This document shows, in pieces, positions 34,083 through 42,155 of a stretch of 64,000 nt of DNA (position 1 is its first letter; each line of letters starts with the position of its first letter). The stretch comes from AV40 sp035568175. GTDB taxonomy: Bacteria > Verrucomicrobiota > Verrucomicrobiia > Chthoniobacterales > UBA10450. Below the pieces are notes generated by a model. It saw nothing but the letters and a program-made list of their open reading frames with translations. It was not told where the DNA came from and ran no database searches. The stretch is from positions 62,001 to 126,000 of the forward strand of contig DATMON010000008.1 in the NCBI GenBank assembly GCA_035568175.1, written 5' to 3'. The position numbers were made by a program, and so were the translations under genes.

Positions 34083-35537
34083 TCATCCTTTTAACTTTCG
34101 CTCCAGGATTTCGCCGGCCAGCTGCGGGTTCGCTTTGCCCTTCGACAGCTTCATCACCTGACCTTTGAGAAAATTGAGCGATGCCGCATTGCCCGCCTTG
34201 AAATCCGCCGCCGGTTTTGGATTGGCCGCGATCACTTCATCGCAAAGTTTCTCGATCACGCTCGTGTCGCTCAGTTGCTCGATCCCTTTTTCTTTCACAA
34301 TCGCCGCCGCGCCTTTCCCGCTGGAAAACATTTCCGAGAAAACTTCCTTGCCCTGTTTGCCGCTGATCTTTCCGCTCTCGATCAGATTGACCAACTCATC
34401 GAGAGCTTCCGGCGGAATCGGACAATCGTTAATTCTTTTTCCCGCAGTGCTGAGCGCGCTTTGCAAATCGTTCAAGATCCAGTTGGCCACACTCTTCGGT
34501 TTCTTCGCACGCTTGACGGCAGTTTCGAAATAACGCGCAAGATCGACATCGTCCGCGAGGACACCCGCGTCATACGGCGTAATTTGATATTGCTCGACGA
34601 AACGCGCGCGTTTTGCTTTGGGCAATTCCGGAACGCGTGCGCGCGCATCAGCCAGTAACACTTCGCTTTTTACCGGAACGAGATCAGGATCGGGAAAGTA
34701 TCGATAATCATGCGCCGATTCTTTCGTGCGCATGAGAAACGTTTCGCCGGCGGCATCATCCCAGCCGCGCGTCTCCTGTTGGAGTTTTTCGCCGCGCCCG
34801 AGCGCTTCGGTTTGCCGTCGAATTTCAAATGCGAGCGCGCGCCGCACACCGCTGATCGAGTTCATGTTCTTGATCTCGATCTTGGCGCCGAGTTCCGCCT
34901 GTTTCTCCGGCCGCACCGAAACGTTGCAGTCGCAACGCAATTGCCCTTTCTCCATGTCGGCATCGCTGACCGCGCCGTAAATTAAAATTTGTTTGAGCGA
35001 AGTAAGAAATGCGAACGCTTCCTCCGGCGAATTGATCTCCGGTTGCGTCACGATTTCCATCAACGGCGTGCCAGCGCGGTTGAAATCGATGCCGGTGCTC
35101 GTCTCGAAATGAAAGCTCTTGGCCACATCTTCTTCGAGGTGAATGCGAACCAGATGCACTTCCTTGTCCGGCGTCTCGATATTTTTCTGCGCGTCTTTCG
35201 GATACGCGAGATCGTGCAACGGGACATTGCCGTTTGCGCATAGCGGCATGTCGTATTGCGAGATCTGATAATTCTTCGGCATGTCCGGATAGAAGTAATT
35301 TTTGCGGTCGAACTTACAGATCGGCGCGATGTCGCAATCGAGCATGAGTCCGGTCAACACCGTCATCCGCAGGGCCTCGTGGTTCATCACTGGCAACGCG
35401 CCCGGCAAACCAAGGCAGACCGGGCATGTATGCGTGTTCGGCGCCGCTCCAAATTCCACCGGGGACGCACAAAACATCTTCGAGCGCGTCTTCAGCTGCA
35501 CATGAACTTCAAGACCGATCGTCGTAATGTAATTCAT
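34083..35537 (-). CDS. gatB: Aspartyl/glutamyl-tRNA amidotransferase subunit B
   Basis: A 484-residue GatB that, within GatCAB, activates the carboxyl of mischarged Glu-tRNA(Gln) or Asp-tRNA(Asn). It starts MNYITTIGLEVHVQLKT, has CPVCLGLPGALPVMN and FDRKNYFYPDMPKNYQISQY, and ends with the GatB/Yqey helical domain (LNFLKGQVMKLSKGKANPQ). gatA and gatC are not in the window. Since asnS is encoded nearby, the likely duty is Glu-tRNA(Gln). Its ATG overlaps the stop of cvpA (35534-35537). Confidence 0.95.
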   Translation of the reverse strand: MNYITTIGLEVHVQLKTRSKMFCASPVEFGAAPNTHTCPVCLGLPGALPVMNHEALRMTVLTGLMLDCDIAPICKFDRKNYFYPDMPKNYQISQYDMPLCANGNVPLHDLAYPKDAQKNIETPDKEVHLVRIHLEEDVAKSFHFETSTGIDFNRAGTPLMEIVTQPEINSPEEAFAFLTSLKQILIYGAVSDADMEKGQLRCDCNVSVRPEKQAELGAKIEIKNMNSISGVRRALAFEIRRQTEALGRGEKLQQETRGWDDAAGETFLMRTKESAHDYRYFPDPDLVPVKSEVLLADARARVPELPKAKRARFVEQYQITPYDAGVLADDVDLARYFETAVKRAKKPKSVANWILNDLQSALSTAGKRINDCPIPPEALDELVNLIESGKISGKQGKEVFSEMFSSGKGAAAIVKEKGIEQLSDTSVIEKLCDEVIAANPKPAADFKAGNAASLNFLKGQVMKLSKGKANPQLAGEILERKLKG

Positions 35538-36442
35538 TGCGGCTTTTGCAGCGCGTAATTGAGCGCCGCATCCAAGTCGAATTTTTTTAAGCGCGCGTGC
35601 AAATCTGCGTCGTTCGCCGCGTCGATGATGCGATGATCTTGAATCAGCTCGATCAACTGCCCCTGCGCGAGCATTTGAGAGATCTCCTGGTCGTTGCGAA
35701 GGGCAATGATTTTTGGATGCTCGCTTAGTTCTCGTGCGCCGGGAAACGACAGGAATCGCTCCGCGTTCTGAGGATTTGCCGCTACTGCTGAAATCTTCTC
35801 GAGCAGATCGTAGGTTTTTTGTGGAACAACATCGATTTTCTTGACCGTGTTGCCGATCACTCCCATTTCCAGCGAGTTTTTGAGTCGCGCCATTGACGTG
35901 GTCAGAGGCGCCTGGTCTTCGTTCGCTTCACCCAGAAAACGCCGCCGCACATCGACTGCGTGAAGGACACTCGAATCGCTCGCCTGTTCCCGCACTTGGG
36001 CGTCGGCCACCGAACCGATTGAACGGACTGCCACCACGATCAGCCAAACTAGAAACAAACCGAAAAACACTCCGAGCAATGCGCCGGTGGATCCGTAGAG
36101 CAATCGAACGATCAGGGAATCATGTTGGCTCGTTCGCCGAAAAAGAGCGGAACCGATCCCGCAGATGACCGCGTAAATAATGAGGGCAAAGATCGCGCCC
36201 GCGAAGATCGACAACAACGCGTCCGGCATTTTGACAAACATGCCCAACAGTGGTCCGAGAAATTTACCCCCAAAAAATCCGGCAAAATAGGCGGCGACAA
36301 GCGCACCCAGTCGCGCAACTTGCCGCGGCAGGCCGCGCCGCCAACCGCGCAAGACTTCGAACAGAATCAAAGCGAGCGCGAAAGAAACAAACACGAGCTG
36401 CCAAAGTGGCGACCCGGAAGCGGCTTGAAGTTGCGAGTTCAT
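35534..36442 (-). CDS. CvpA-like membrane protein
   Basis: A 302-residue protein with an N-terminal membrane half: hydrophobic segments at about 13-30, 42-60, 66-100 and 115-142, containing EVLRGWRRGLPRQVARLGAL and GALLGVFFGLFL, which resemble the CvpA (colicin V production) family. The C-terminal half (about 150-302) is soluble and helical, with no recognised domain. Longer than plain CvpA. Overlaps aroC upstream and gatB downstream by 4 bases each, so the three genes are probably one transcript. Confidence 0.72.
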   Translation of the reverse strand: MNSQLQAASGSPLWQLVFVSFALALILFEVLRGWRRGLPRQVARLGALVAAYFAGFFGGKFLGPLLGMFVKMPDALLSIFAGAIFALIIYAVICGIGSALFRRTSQHDSLIVRLLYGSTGALLGVFFGLFLVWLIVVAVRSIGSVADAQVREQASDSSVLHAVDVRRRFLGEANEDQAPLTTSMARLKNSLEMGVIGNTVKKIDVVPQKTYDLLEKISAVAANPQNAERFLSFPGARELSEHPKIIALRNDQEISQMLAQGQLIELIQDHRIIDAANDADLHARLKKFDLDAALNYALQKPQ

Positions 36443-37530
36443 TCCTGTGAAAAATCAATAGCGCGCTGGCGGAGCGCGTGATCGCAAAGGACGAGCGCAG
36501 CCATCGCCTCGACCATCGGGACGGCCCGCGGCAGGACGCACGGATCATGGCGGCCGCGGGCTGCGAGTTTCGTTTGTTCGCGTGATGCGCTGACTGTTTT
36601 TTGTTCGCGCGCGATCGTCGCCGTCGGTTTGAATGCCACTCGAAAATAAATCTCTTCGCCGTTCGAAATTCCACCCTGGATGCCGCCAGAGTAATTTGTC
36701 GATGTTCGAATTTTGCCGCCGCGCATTTCAAACGGATCGTTGTGCTCCGAGCCGCGCAGGCGCGTGGACGAAAACCCGGACCCGATCTCAAAACCTTTTG
36801 TCGCCGGCAAACTCAACATCGCTTTGGCCAGATCGGCTTCGAGTTTATCAAAAACGGGCTCGCCTAACCCAACCGGGGCATTTCGCACGACGCATTCAAT
36901 GATACCGCCTAACGAGTCGCCTTCGGCGCGGGTTTTCTCGATCAACGCAACCATTTTCTTCGCCGCCGTCTTGTCAGGGCAGCGGACAATGTTTGCATCG
37001 ACGTCGCCAGTTTTCACCTTCGACCTGTCGATCTCCGCTGCAAGCTCGTGGATCTGCCTGACGTATGCGATGATGTCGATCTTCGGATAAAACGAGCGCA
37101 AAACTTTGCGCGCGACAACGCCTGCGGCCACCCGTCCGATCGTTTCCCGGGCGGAAGCACGCCCCCCACCCTGCCAATTACGGATTCCGAATTTCGCTTC
37201 GTAAGTAAAGTCTGCGTGCGATGGCCGAAATTTTTCTGCGACCGCGGCGTAATCTTGCGGCCGCGCGTCTTTGTTGCGAACGAGCATTCCAATCGGCGTG
37301 CCGAGTGTCTTCCCCTCAAAGATTCCGGAAAGAATTTCGCAGCGATCTTCTTCCTGGCGTTGGGTCGTGATTTTGCTTTGCCCTGGGCGGCGCCGGTCCA
37401 GTTCGCACTGAATATCGGCCTGGGAGATGTCGATCTTTGGCGGACAACCATCGATCACGACGCCGATGCCGCCGCCATGCGACTCGCCGAATGTCGTCAC
37501 GCGAAAAAGTTGTCCGAGGGTGCTGCCCAT
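36439..37530 (-). CDS. aroC: Chorismate synthase
   Basis: A 363-residue flavin-dependent lyase making chorismate from EPSP. FGESHGGGIGVVIDG near the N-terminus, QGGGRASARET near 119 and STNYSGGIQGGISNG near 275 are family motifs; both conserved histidines (FGESHG and GSEHND) are visible. First gene of the aroC-cvpA-gatB run. The C-terminal VLPRAVPMVEAMAALVL is intact. Two copies of the 10-mer word are read in this gene in the same orientation (37074, 37428). Confidence 0.95.
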   Translation of the reverse strand: MGSTLGQLFRVTTFGESHGGGIGVVIDGCPPKIDISQADIQCELDRRRPGQSKITTQRQEEDRCEILSGIFEGKTLGTPIGMLVRNKDARPQDYAAVAEKFRPSHADFTYEAKFGIRNWQGGGRASARETIGRVAAGVVARKVLRSFYPKIDIIAYVRQIHELAAEIDRSKVKTGDVDANIVRCPDKTAAKKMVALIEKTRAEGDSLGGIIECVVRNAPVGLGEPVFDKLEADLAKAMLSLPATKGFEIGSGFSSTRLRGSEHNDPFEMRGGKIRTSTNYSGGIQGGISNGEEIYFRVAFKPTATIAREQKTVSASREQTKLAARGRHDPCVLPRAVPMVEAMAALVLCDHALRQRAIDFSQE

Positions 37531-37574
37531 TGAGCGGCCAACTTAGACGCCGCAACGCGGACTCGCTACCGATT

Positions 37575-38735
37575 TTAGATTGCTTCGAGGGCGGTCTTGA
37601 GATCGTCAGTCAGATCTCGCAGATCTTCGACGCCAACTGAGATCCGAACCAGCGAATCGGTCACGCCAAGTTTCTCGCGTTGCTCTTTCGGCACCGATGC
37701 ATGGGTCATGAGCGCGGGATGATTGATCAGACTTTCCACTCCCCCCAAACTTTCTGCGAGCGAGAAGAGGTGCGTGTTCTCGAGAAACCGACGCGTTCCC
37801 TCGAGATCGGTTTTTAAAACGATCGTGACCATTCCGCCGAAGCCGCGCATTTGGGTGCGGGCGAGATCGTGTTGCGGATGGGATTTCAAACCAGGATAGC
37901 TGACCGATTTCACCTGCGGCTGTTCTTCCAACCAGCGTGCAATCTCGAGTGCGTTCGCGCAATGGCGCTCCATCCGCAGCGCGAGCGTTTTCAAACTGCG
38001 CAAGACAAGAAAGCTGTCGAACGCTCCGGCAATCGCGCCGACTGAGTTTTGCAAAAACCACATTCGGTCGCCAAGTTCCTTATTCTCTCCAACCACAGTC
38101 ACTCCGCCGATCATATCGGAATGGCCGTTCAAGTACTTGGTCGCCGAATGGATCACCAAATCAAAACCGAATTCGATCGGGCGCTGGATCCAAGGCGTGG
38201 CGAAGGTATTGTCGGCGACAGAAAGAATTTTGTGTTCTCGCGCGACCTTCGCGATCGCTTCCAAGTCGATGACTTTGAGCAGCGGATTGCTCGGGGTTTC
38301 GATCCAAACCATCCGCGTGTTCTTCTTGATCGCCGATTCAAAGCGCGATGCATCGGTAAGATCGACGTAAGTGAAATCGAGATTCGCGGAGCTACGCCGG
38401 ACTTTTTCGAAAAGTCGAAACGTTCCGCCATAAAGATCGTCGCTGACGACGACATGCGAACCGCTTTCGAGCAAATCGAGCGCGGTCGACATGGCGGCGA
38501 GTCCGGAGGCGAATGCAAAACCGCGCGTGCCGCTTTCCAGATCGGCCACGCATTTTTCGTAAGCGAGGCGCGTCGGATTAATCGAGCGCGAGTAGTCGTA
38601 GCCTTTGTGTTTGCCCGGACTTTCCTGGACGTAGGTCGATGTTAGGTAAACCGGCGTCATGATGGCGCCGGTGGTCGGGTCGGGCTCCTGGCCGGCGTGA
38701 ATCGCGCGCGTGGCGAATTCGTGTTGTTTCTTCAT
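37575..38735 (-). CDS. Cystathionine gamma-lyase/synthase family PLP enzyme
   Basis: A 386-residue Cys/Met metabolism PLP enzyme. Visible: YDYSRSINPTRLAYE, SGLAAMSTALDLL, VVSDDLYGGTFR, ADNTFATPWIQRP and the PLP-lysine motif HSATKYLNGHSD. The family covers cystathionine gamma-lyase, gamma-synthase and methionine gamma-lyase; motifs do not decide. The cystathionine beta-synthase gene directly upstream favours gamma-lyase and the reverse transsulfuration route from homocysteine to cysteine, which is inference from context. The genes are 111 bases apart with a repeat in the gap. Confidence 0.9.
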   Translation of the reverse strand: MKKQHEFATRAIHAGQEPDPTTGAIMTPVYLTSTYVQESPGKHKGYDYSRSINPTRLAYEKCVADLESGTRGFAFASGLAAMSTALDLLESGSHVVVSDDLYGGTFRLFEKVRRSSANLDFTYVDLTDASRFESAIKKNTRMVWIETPSNPLLKVIDLEAIAKVAREHKILSVADNTFATPWIQRPIEFGFDLVIHSATKYLNGHSDMIGGVTVVGENKELGDRMWFLQNSVGAIAGAFDSFLVLRSLKTLALRMERHCANALEIARWLEEQPQVKSVSYPGLKSHPQHDLARTQMRGFGGMVTIVLKTDLEGTRRFLENTHLFSLAESLGGVESLINHPALMTHASVPKEQREKLGVTDSLVRISVGVEDLRDLTDDLKTALEAI

Positions 38736-38749
38736 CTGAACTTATTTTA

Positions 38750-38838
38750 CCCGCGAATTACGCGGATAAACGCTAATAAGGAAAAGAATTTCATGGCTTT
38801 TTTCTGAATCATTCGCGCAGATTCGTGTGATTCGCGGG
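38750..38838. repeat. CGCGAATT-type dispersed repeat with inverted ends
   Basis: CCCGCGAATTACGCG begins at 38750 and ATTCGTGTGATTCGCGGG ends at 38838; these ends are imperfect inverted copies. It fills the gap between the two transsulfuration genes. From memory, repeats of the CGCGAATTACGCG kind are scattered in planctomycete and verrucomicrobial genomes. No gene. Confidence 0.65.
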
Positions 38839-38846
38839 CAACAGAC

Positions 38847-40286
38847 TTAATTGTACTCCCGCTGCGGCGGGACCGAGGATTTCGGCATATGCAGCCGCAA
38901 ATAAGAAAGCAAATCGGTCCGCGTGATCAGGCCGAGAAATTTGTCCCCGTCCATGACGATGGCAACGCGGCCACGATCAAAAACCTCGAGCAAGTCGTTG
39001 ATCTTTGTATCGGGTGGGAGGGTCTCAAGCCGGTCGGTCATCGCGTTTTTTACCGGATCGTTAAAGTGAGTCGAGTCGCGATGCACTTTCACCAGCACGT
39101 CGGACTCATCGAGAATACCGATCGCGCGTCCACTTTGATCGACAACTGGCAGCTGCGAAACGTCGGCGTCGCGCATCCGCTTGAACGCGGTGAGCAGCGT
39201 GTCACTCGGTCCGACCGAAATGACTTCGCCGGCTTCATACCGATGTGAAATAAGGTCATTCAGATCACCCTGTGGCGGCCGGTGAATGAATCCCTGCTCC
39301 GCCATCCAGAAATCGTTGTACATCTTGGAGAGATATTTGTTTCCGGTGTCAGCCACGAAACTGACGACGCGTTTTGGTTGGGTTTGCTGCCGGCAATAAC
39401 GCAGCGCGCCCGCGACCAGCGTCCCGGTCGATGAGCCGCCGAAAATTCCTTCCTTCCGCAAAAGGTCGCGCGCGATCGCAAAACTTTCTTCATCGTCGAT
39501 CTCGAAGGCCTCGGTCACGAGCGACATGTCCGCGATTTCGGGAATGAAATCTTCGCCGATTCCTTCGACCGCCCAACTGCCGGACTCCACCAATTTGCCG
39601 GTTTTAACGTATTCATAAAGAACGGAGCCGGTGGGATCGGCCAGGACCATTTCAATTCCACGACGCGGCTTGACGCGATTAAAAAAGCGGCCGAGACCGG
39701 TCAACGTTCCACCGGAGCCAACACCGCAAACGATTGCATCAACATCGTGTCTCATTTGTTCCCAAATTTCGGGGCCGGTTGAACGCTCGTGCGCGAGCGG
39801 ATTCGCCGGATTGCCGAATTGGTTTACGTAAAACGCGCCGGGAATTTCTTCAGCCAACCGCGCGGCGACGTCCTGGTAATATTCGGGATGTCCGCGCGTC
39901 ACGTCCGAGCGCGTTAGTCGCACTTCCGCTCCGAGCGCGCGGACATGCGAAATTTTTTCCTGCGACATCTTGTCGGGAATCACGAGCACGACGCGGTAAC
40001 CTTTCGCCCCGGCAACAAGCGCGAGGCCGAGTCCTGTGTTTCCGGCGGTCGCTTCGATCACCGTCCCGCCGGGTTCAAGTTTCCCTTCCTCCTCCGCGGC
40101 CTCAATCATCGACAATGCGATCCGATCTTTGATCGAGCCGGTTGGATTTTGGTTTTCCAATTTCACAAAAAGCTGACACGGGCCGGTGTCGAACTGGGTG
40201 ATCTCAACCAAGGGCGTCTCGCCAATGAGCGACAGAATTGCCGGCGGCTTTTTCGTTGAAGTCGGAGCTGTGGAAACCTCGAGCAT
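38847..40286 (-). CDS. cbs: Cystathionine beta-synthase
   Basis: A 479-residue fold-type II PLP enzyme with a C-terminal pair of CBS domains. The catalytic part shows QNPTGSIKDRIALSMIEAAE with the PLP Lys, EATAGNTGLGLALVA and GVGSGGTLTGLGRF; from about 340 two CBS domains follow (DVSQLPVVDQSGRAIGILDE and VAIVMDGDKFLGLITRTDLL). No N-terminal heme module. It condenses serine and homocysteine to cystathionine, feeding the adjacent gamma-lyase; the CBS pair may sense an adenosyl ligand. Its ATG overlaps the previous gene's stop (TAATG). Confidence 0.92.
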   Translation of the reverse strand: MLEVSTAPTSTKKPPAILSLIGETPLVEITQFDTGPCQLFVKLENQNPTGSIKDRIALSMIEAAEEEGKLEPGGTVIEATAGNTGLGLALVAGAKGYRVVLVIPDKMSQEKISHVRALGAEVRLTRSDVTRGHPEYYQDVAARLAEEIPGAFYVNQFGNPANPLAHERSTGPEIWEQMRHDVDAIVCGVGSGGTLTGLGRFFNRVKPRRGIEMVLADPTGSVLYEYVKTGKLVESGSWAVEGIGEDFIPEIADMSLVTEAFEIDDEESFAIARDLLRKEGIFGGSSTGTLVAGALRYCRQQTQPKRVVSFVADTGNKYLSKMYNDFWMAEQGFIHRPPQGDLNDLISHRYEAGEVISVGPSDTLLTAFKRMRDADVSQLPVVDQSGRAIGILDESDVLVKVHRDSTHFNDPVKNAMTDRLETLPPDTKINDLLEVFDRGRVAIVMDGDKFLGLITRTDLLSYLRLHMPKSSVPPQREYN

Positions 40287-41134
40287 TAAATTAGAGTGAG
40301 CGTTTCGCCCGGATAGTCGATCGCGACTTTGTAATTGCGGAGAAAATTATAACCGACGATACCGTCGAGATTCGCGCCGATGGCGGCATTCAACATCGTG
40401 AAGAAATCTGCGACCACTACGGCCATGTTGTCGATCTTAGCACCGCCGAGCTGGAAAGATTGAAGCGTGCCGGCCGAAAAATCGACGGGCGCGCCGCCGG
40501 TTGTGCCTGCGCCCACCGGCGAACTTTCCACGCCGAGTTGTTTGGCAAGCTCGGGCGCCATCGCGGTGGTTGATGTACCGGTATCAATCGCAAATTGAAA
40601 CGGTCCACGCCCGTTCGCATGCACATCGACCAAAATCAACGGTTTTGCCGGACTGGCCAAACGGATTGGCACTTCCGTTTTTGCGCCGCGCCCATAACTC
40701 TCAACCCGCTTCGGATCGTCAAAACGAATTTCACAATTACAGTAGTCAATCGTGACGCAAAAATGTTTCAGAAAATTGTAGCCGAGATCGCCGTCGATCT
40801 TCGCCCCGATGGTCTTGCCAATCTGCGCGAGATCGACAATGCCAACATCCACACCGTGCAATTTTGTTTCGCCGACCGCAAAAGAATCCACTTTCGCCAG
40901 AGACACGGAAACTTTGCCGCCGGCGCTGTGACCCTCTTTTGAGCCGATAGTCTTTACTTTGAGTTGTGTCGCCAGCTCCGACGAAAGCAGGGACGTGCCC
41001 GCGCCGGTATCGAGAATAAAATCGAACGGGCCGCGATCGTTTACCTGGACCGGCAAAAGAATGAGCGGTTGCGCGCCGCCGGCGAGCCGGAATTTAACTT
41101 TTGCGCTGCTCGGGGAAAGCGTCGCGGCCGTCAT
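40286..41134 (-). CDS. Tandem retropepsin-like aspartyl protease
   Basis: A 282-residue protein of two similar halves. Each has a retropepsin-like active-site strand: FDFILDTGAGTSLLSSELA near 31-49 and FQFAIDTGTSTTAMAPELA near 173-191. Each half continues with GDLGYNFL or DGIVGYNFL. The fused two-domain layout means one chain supplies both Asp residues, as in pepsin-like or bacterial Clan AA proteins. No clear signal peptide. It is placed between cbs and a thioredoxin-like gene with overlaps of 1 and 4 bases; its substrate is unknown. Confidence 0.82.
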   Translation of the reverse strand: MTAATLSPSSAKVKFRLAGGAQPLILLPVQVNDRGPFDFILDTGAGTSLLSSELATQLKVKTIGSKEGHSAGGKVSVSLAKVDSFAVGETKLHGVDVGIVDLAQIGKTIGAKIDGDLGYNFLKHFCVTIDYCNCEIRFDDPKRVESYGRGAKTEVPIRLASPAKPLILVDVHANGRGPFQFAIDTGTSTTAMAPELAKQLGVESSPVGAGTTGGAPVDFSAGTLQSFQLGGAKIDNMAVVVADFFTMLNAAIGANLDGIVGYNFLRNYKVAIDYPGETLTLI

Positions 41135-41709
41135 TCGGTCAATTCGGGTTCGCCCTTATGCGACCATTCCGATTTACTGTCTTCGAGAAATTGCTGGAGC
41201 ACGTCAAAACGGACTTCGCCGTAGTTCAAAGCGAAGCGAAGATCGCCGCCTTTATAGACCCAAGTCGTCGGAATCCACGAGAGTGGCATACCGGCGAACT
41301 GCTTGATCTTCGCATCACCGCGGCGCGGACCGGGATCAGCCAGAACCGTCACATTGGGTTGATCGGCGATTTGGAATTTGGACAGCATGGCTTTTCCCTC
41401 GCCGCCGTCGTTCCAAACCGAAACAAAATAAAATTTCACCTGCGGATTGTCCTTCACCATTTTCGACCAGCCGCCGCTTTTGAGTTCGGCCTGGCAATTT
41501 GAGCACCACGGCGCCCAGAGATGAACGACACTTAAATCCGGTGACTTAATTGCGGCGAGAACCTTCTTCTCGGCCGGAGGTGAAGATAACGAATCCCTGT
41601 CTCTATCCTGCGCCCCAGCAGGGAGTGGAGCGGCGATAAAAAGCGCAGCGAAGATCGACCCGCCTGCGCTGAGAGCTACGACGCGGCAAGCAATTCGCAA
41701 GATCGACAT
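41131..41709 (-). CDS. Thioredoxin-fold exported protein
   Basis: A 192-residue protein with a signal peptide (RIACRVVALSAGGSIFAALF) and a thioredoxin-like domain with the CxxC motif in LWAPWCSNCQAELKSG near residues 67-82. It looks like a periplasmic TlpA/ResA-type reductant; partner unknown. Its start ATG 41709 overlaps an AAGATCGACA copy (41699-41708), so the protein begins MSIL, exactly like the PHP protein at 9761. The following protease gene overlaps by 4 bases. Confidence 0.8.
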   Translation of the reverse strand: MSILRIACRVVALSAGGSIFAALFIAAPLPAGAQDRDRDSLSSPPAEKKVLAAIKSPDLSVVHLWAPWCSNCQAELKSGGWSKMVKDNPQVKFYFVSVWNDGGEGKAMLSKFQIADQPNVTVLADPGPRRGDAKIKQFAGMPLSWIPTTWVYKGGDLRFALNYGEVRFDVLQQFLEDSKSEWSHKGEPELTE

Positions 41710-41810
41710 GTTATTCCAAATATGGAGAGAAACGCACCGCGCTCAACGCTAGTTGTGTTTCCATCGAAACCGGCGTAGGTGGAGCCGTCCGCGCAGAAAT
41801 CAGGTAAACT

Positions 41811-41996
41811 ATGATGCCATCGACAAGTAAAAGGACATCGACCGAAGTCTTCGAATGCGAAGCTTGCGGCGTGCGCAAGCGTCTTGAGTCAGCCAAACGG
41901 CATTGGTGTGATGCGTGTACCCGCGGCAGTCCGGTGGAAATGCGACGCACCAGAGATAAGTGGAAGACCACCAGCAGAGCTCCGGGTGGCACCTGA
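41811..41996 (+). CDS. Possible small zinc-ribbon protein, 61 aa
   Basis: A frame of 61 residues with FECEACGVRKRLESAKRHWC and CDACTRG, a CxxC...CxxC pair separated by 15 residues, as in small zinc ribbons; the rest is basic. It lies in the 446-base gap between the thioredoxin-like gene and rpsA. The Cys pattern is the only support; there is no convincing ribosome-binding site. The remaining part of this gap holds the rpsA promoter. Confidence 0.42.
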   Translation: MMPSTSKRTSTEVFECEACGVRKRLESAKRHWCDACTRGSPVEMRRTRDKWKTTSRAPGGT

Positions 41997-42038
41997 ACAG
42001 CGCAGTTTTTCGAGGACCTGTCACGTTACGATCAGGGT

Positions 42039-42067
42039 TTGACCAATCGCGCGAAACCGCATACTTT
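42039..42067 (+). promoter_or_regulatory. Probable sigma-70 promoter of rpsA
   Basis: TTGACC at 42039-42044 and TACTTT at 42062-42067 are 17 bases apart, the best sigma-70-like pair upstream of rpsA. The leader would contain the hairpin GATCCCG-AGATTG-CGGGATC (about 42107-42127) and an AAGGAGG ribosome site at 42137-42143, 12 bases before ATG 42156. Confidence 0.65.
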
Positions 42068-42155
42068 GGCGCTCCGTTTTCCGCTGCTTTAGCTGCACGG
42101 AAAGATCGATCCCGAGATTGCGGGATCGCGTGCCCCAAGGAGGCCTTTTTTAATT

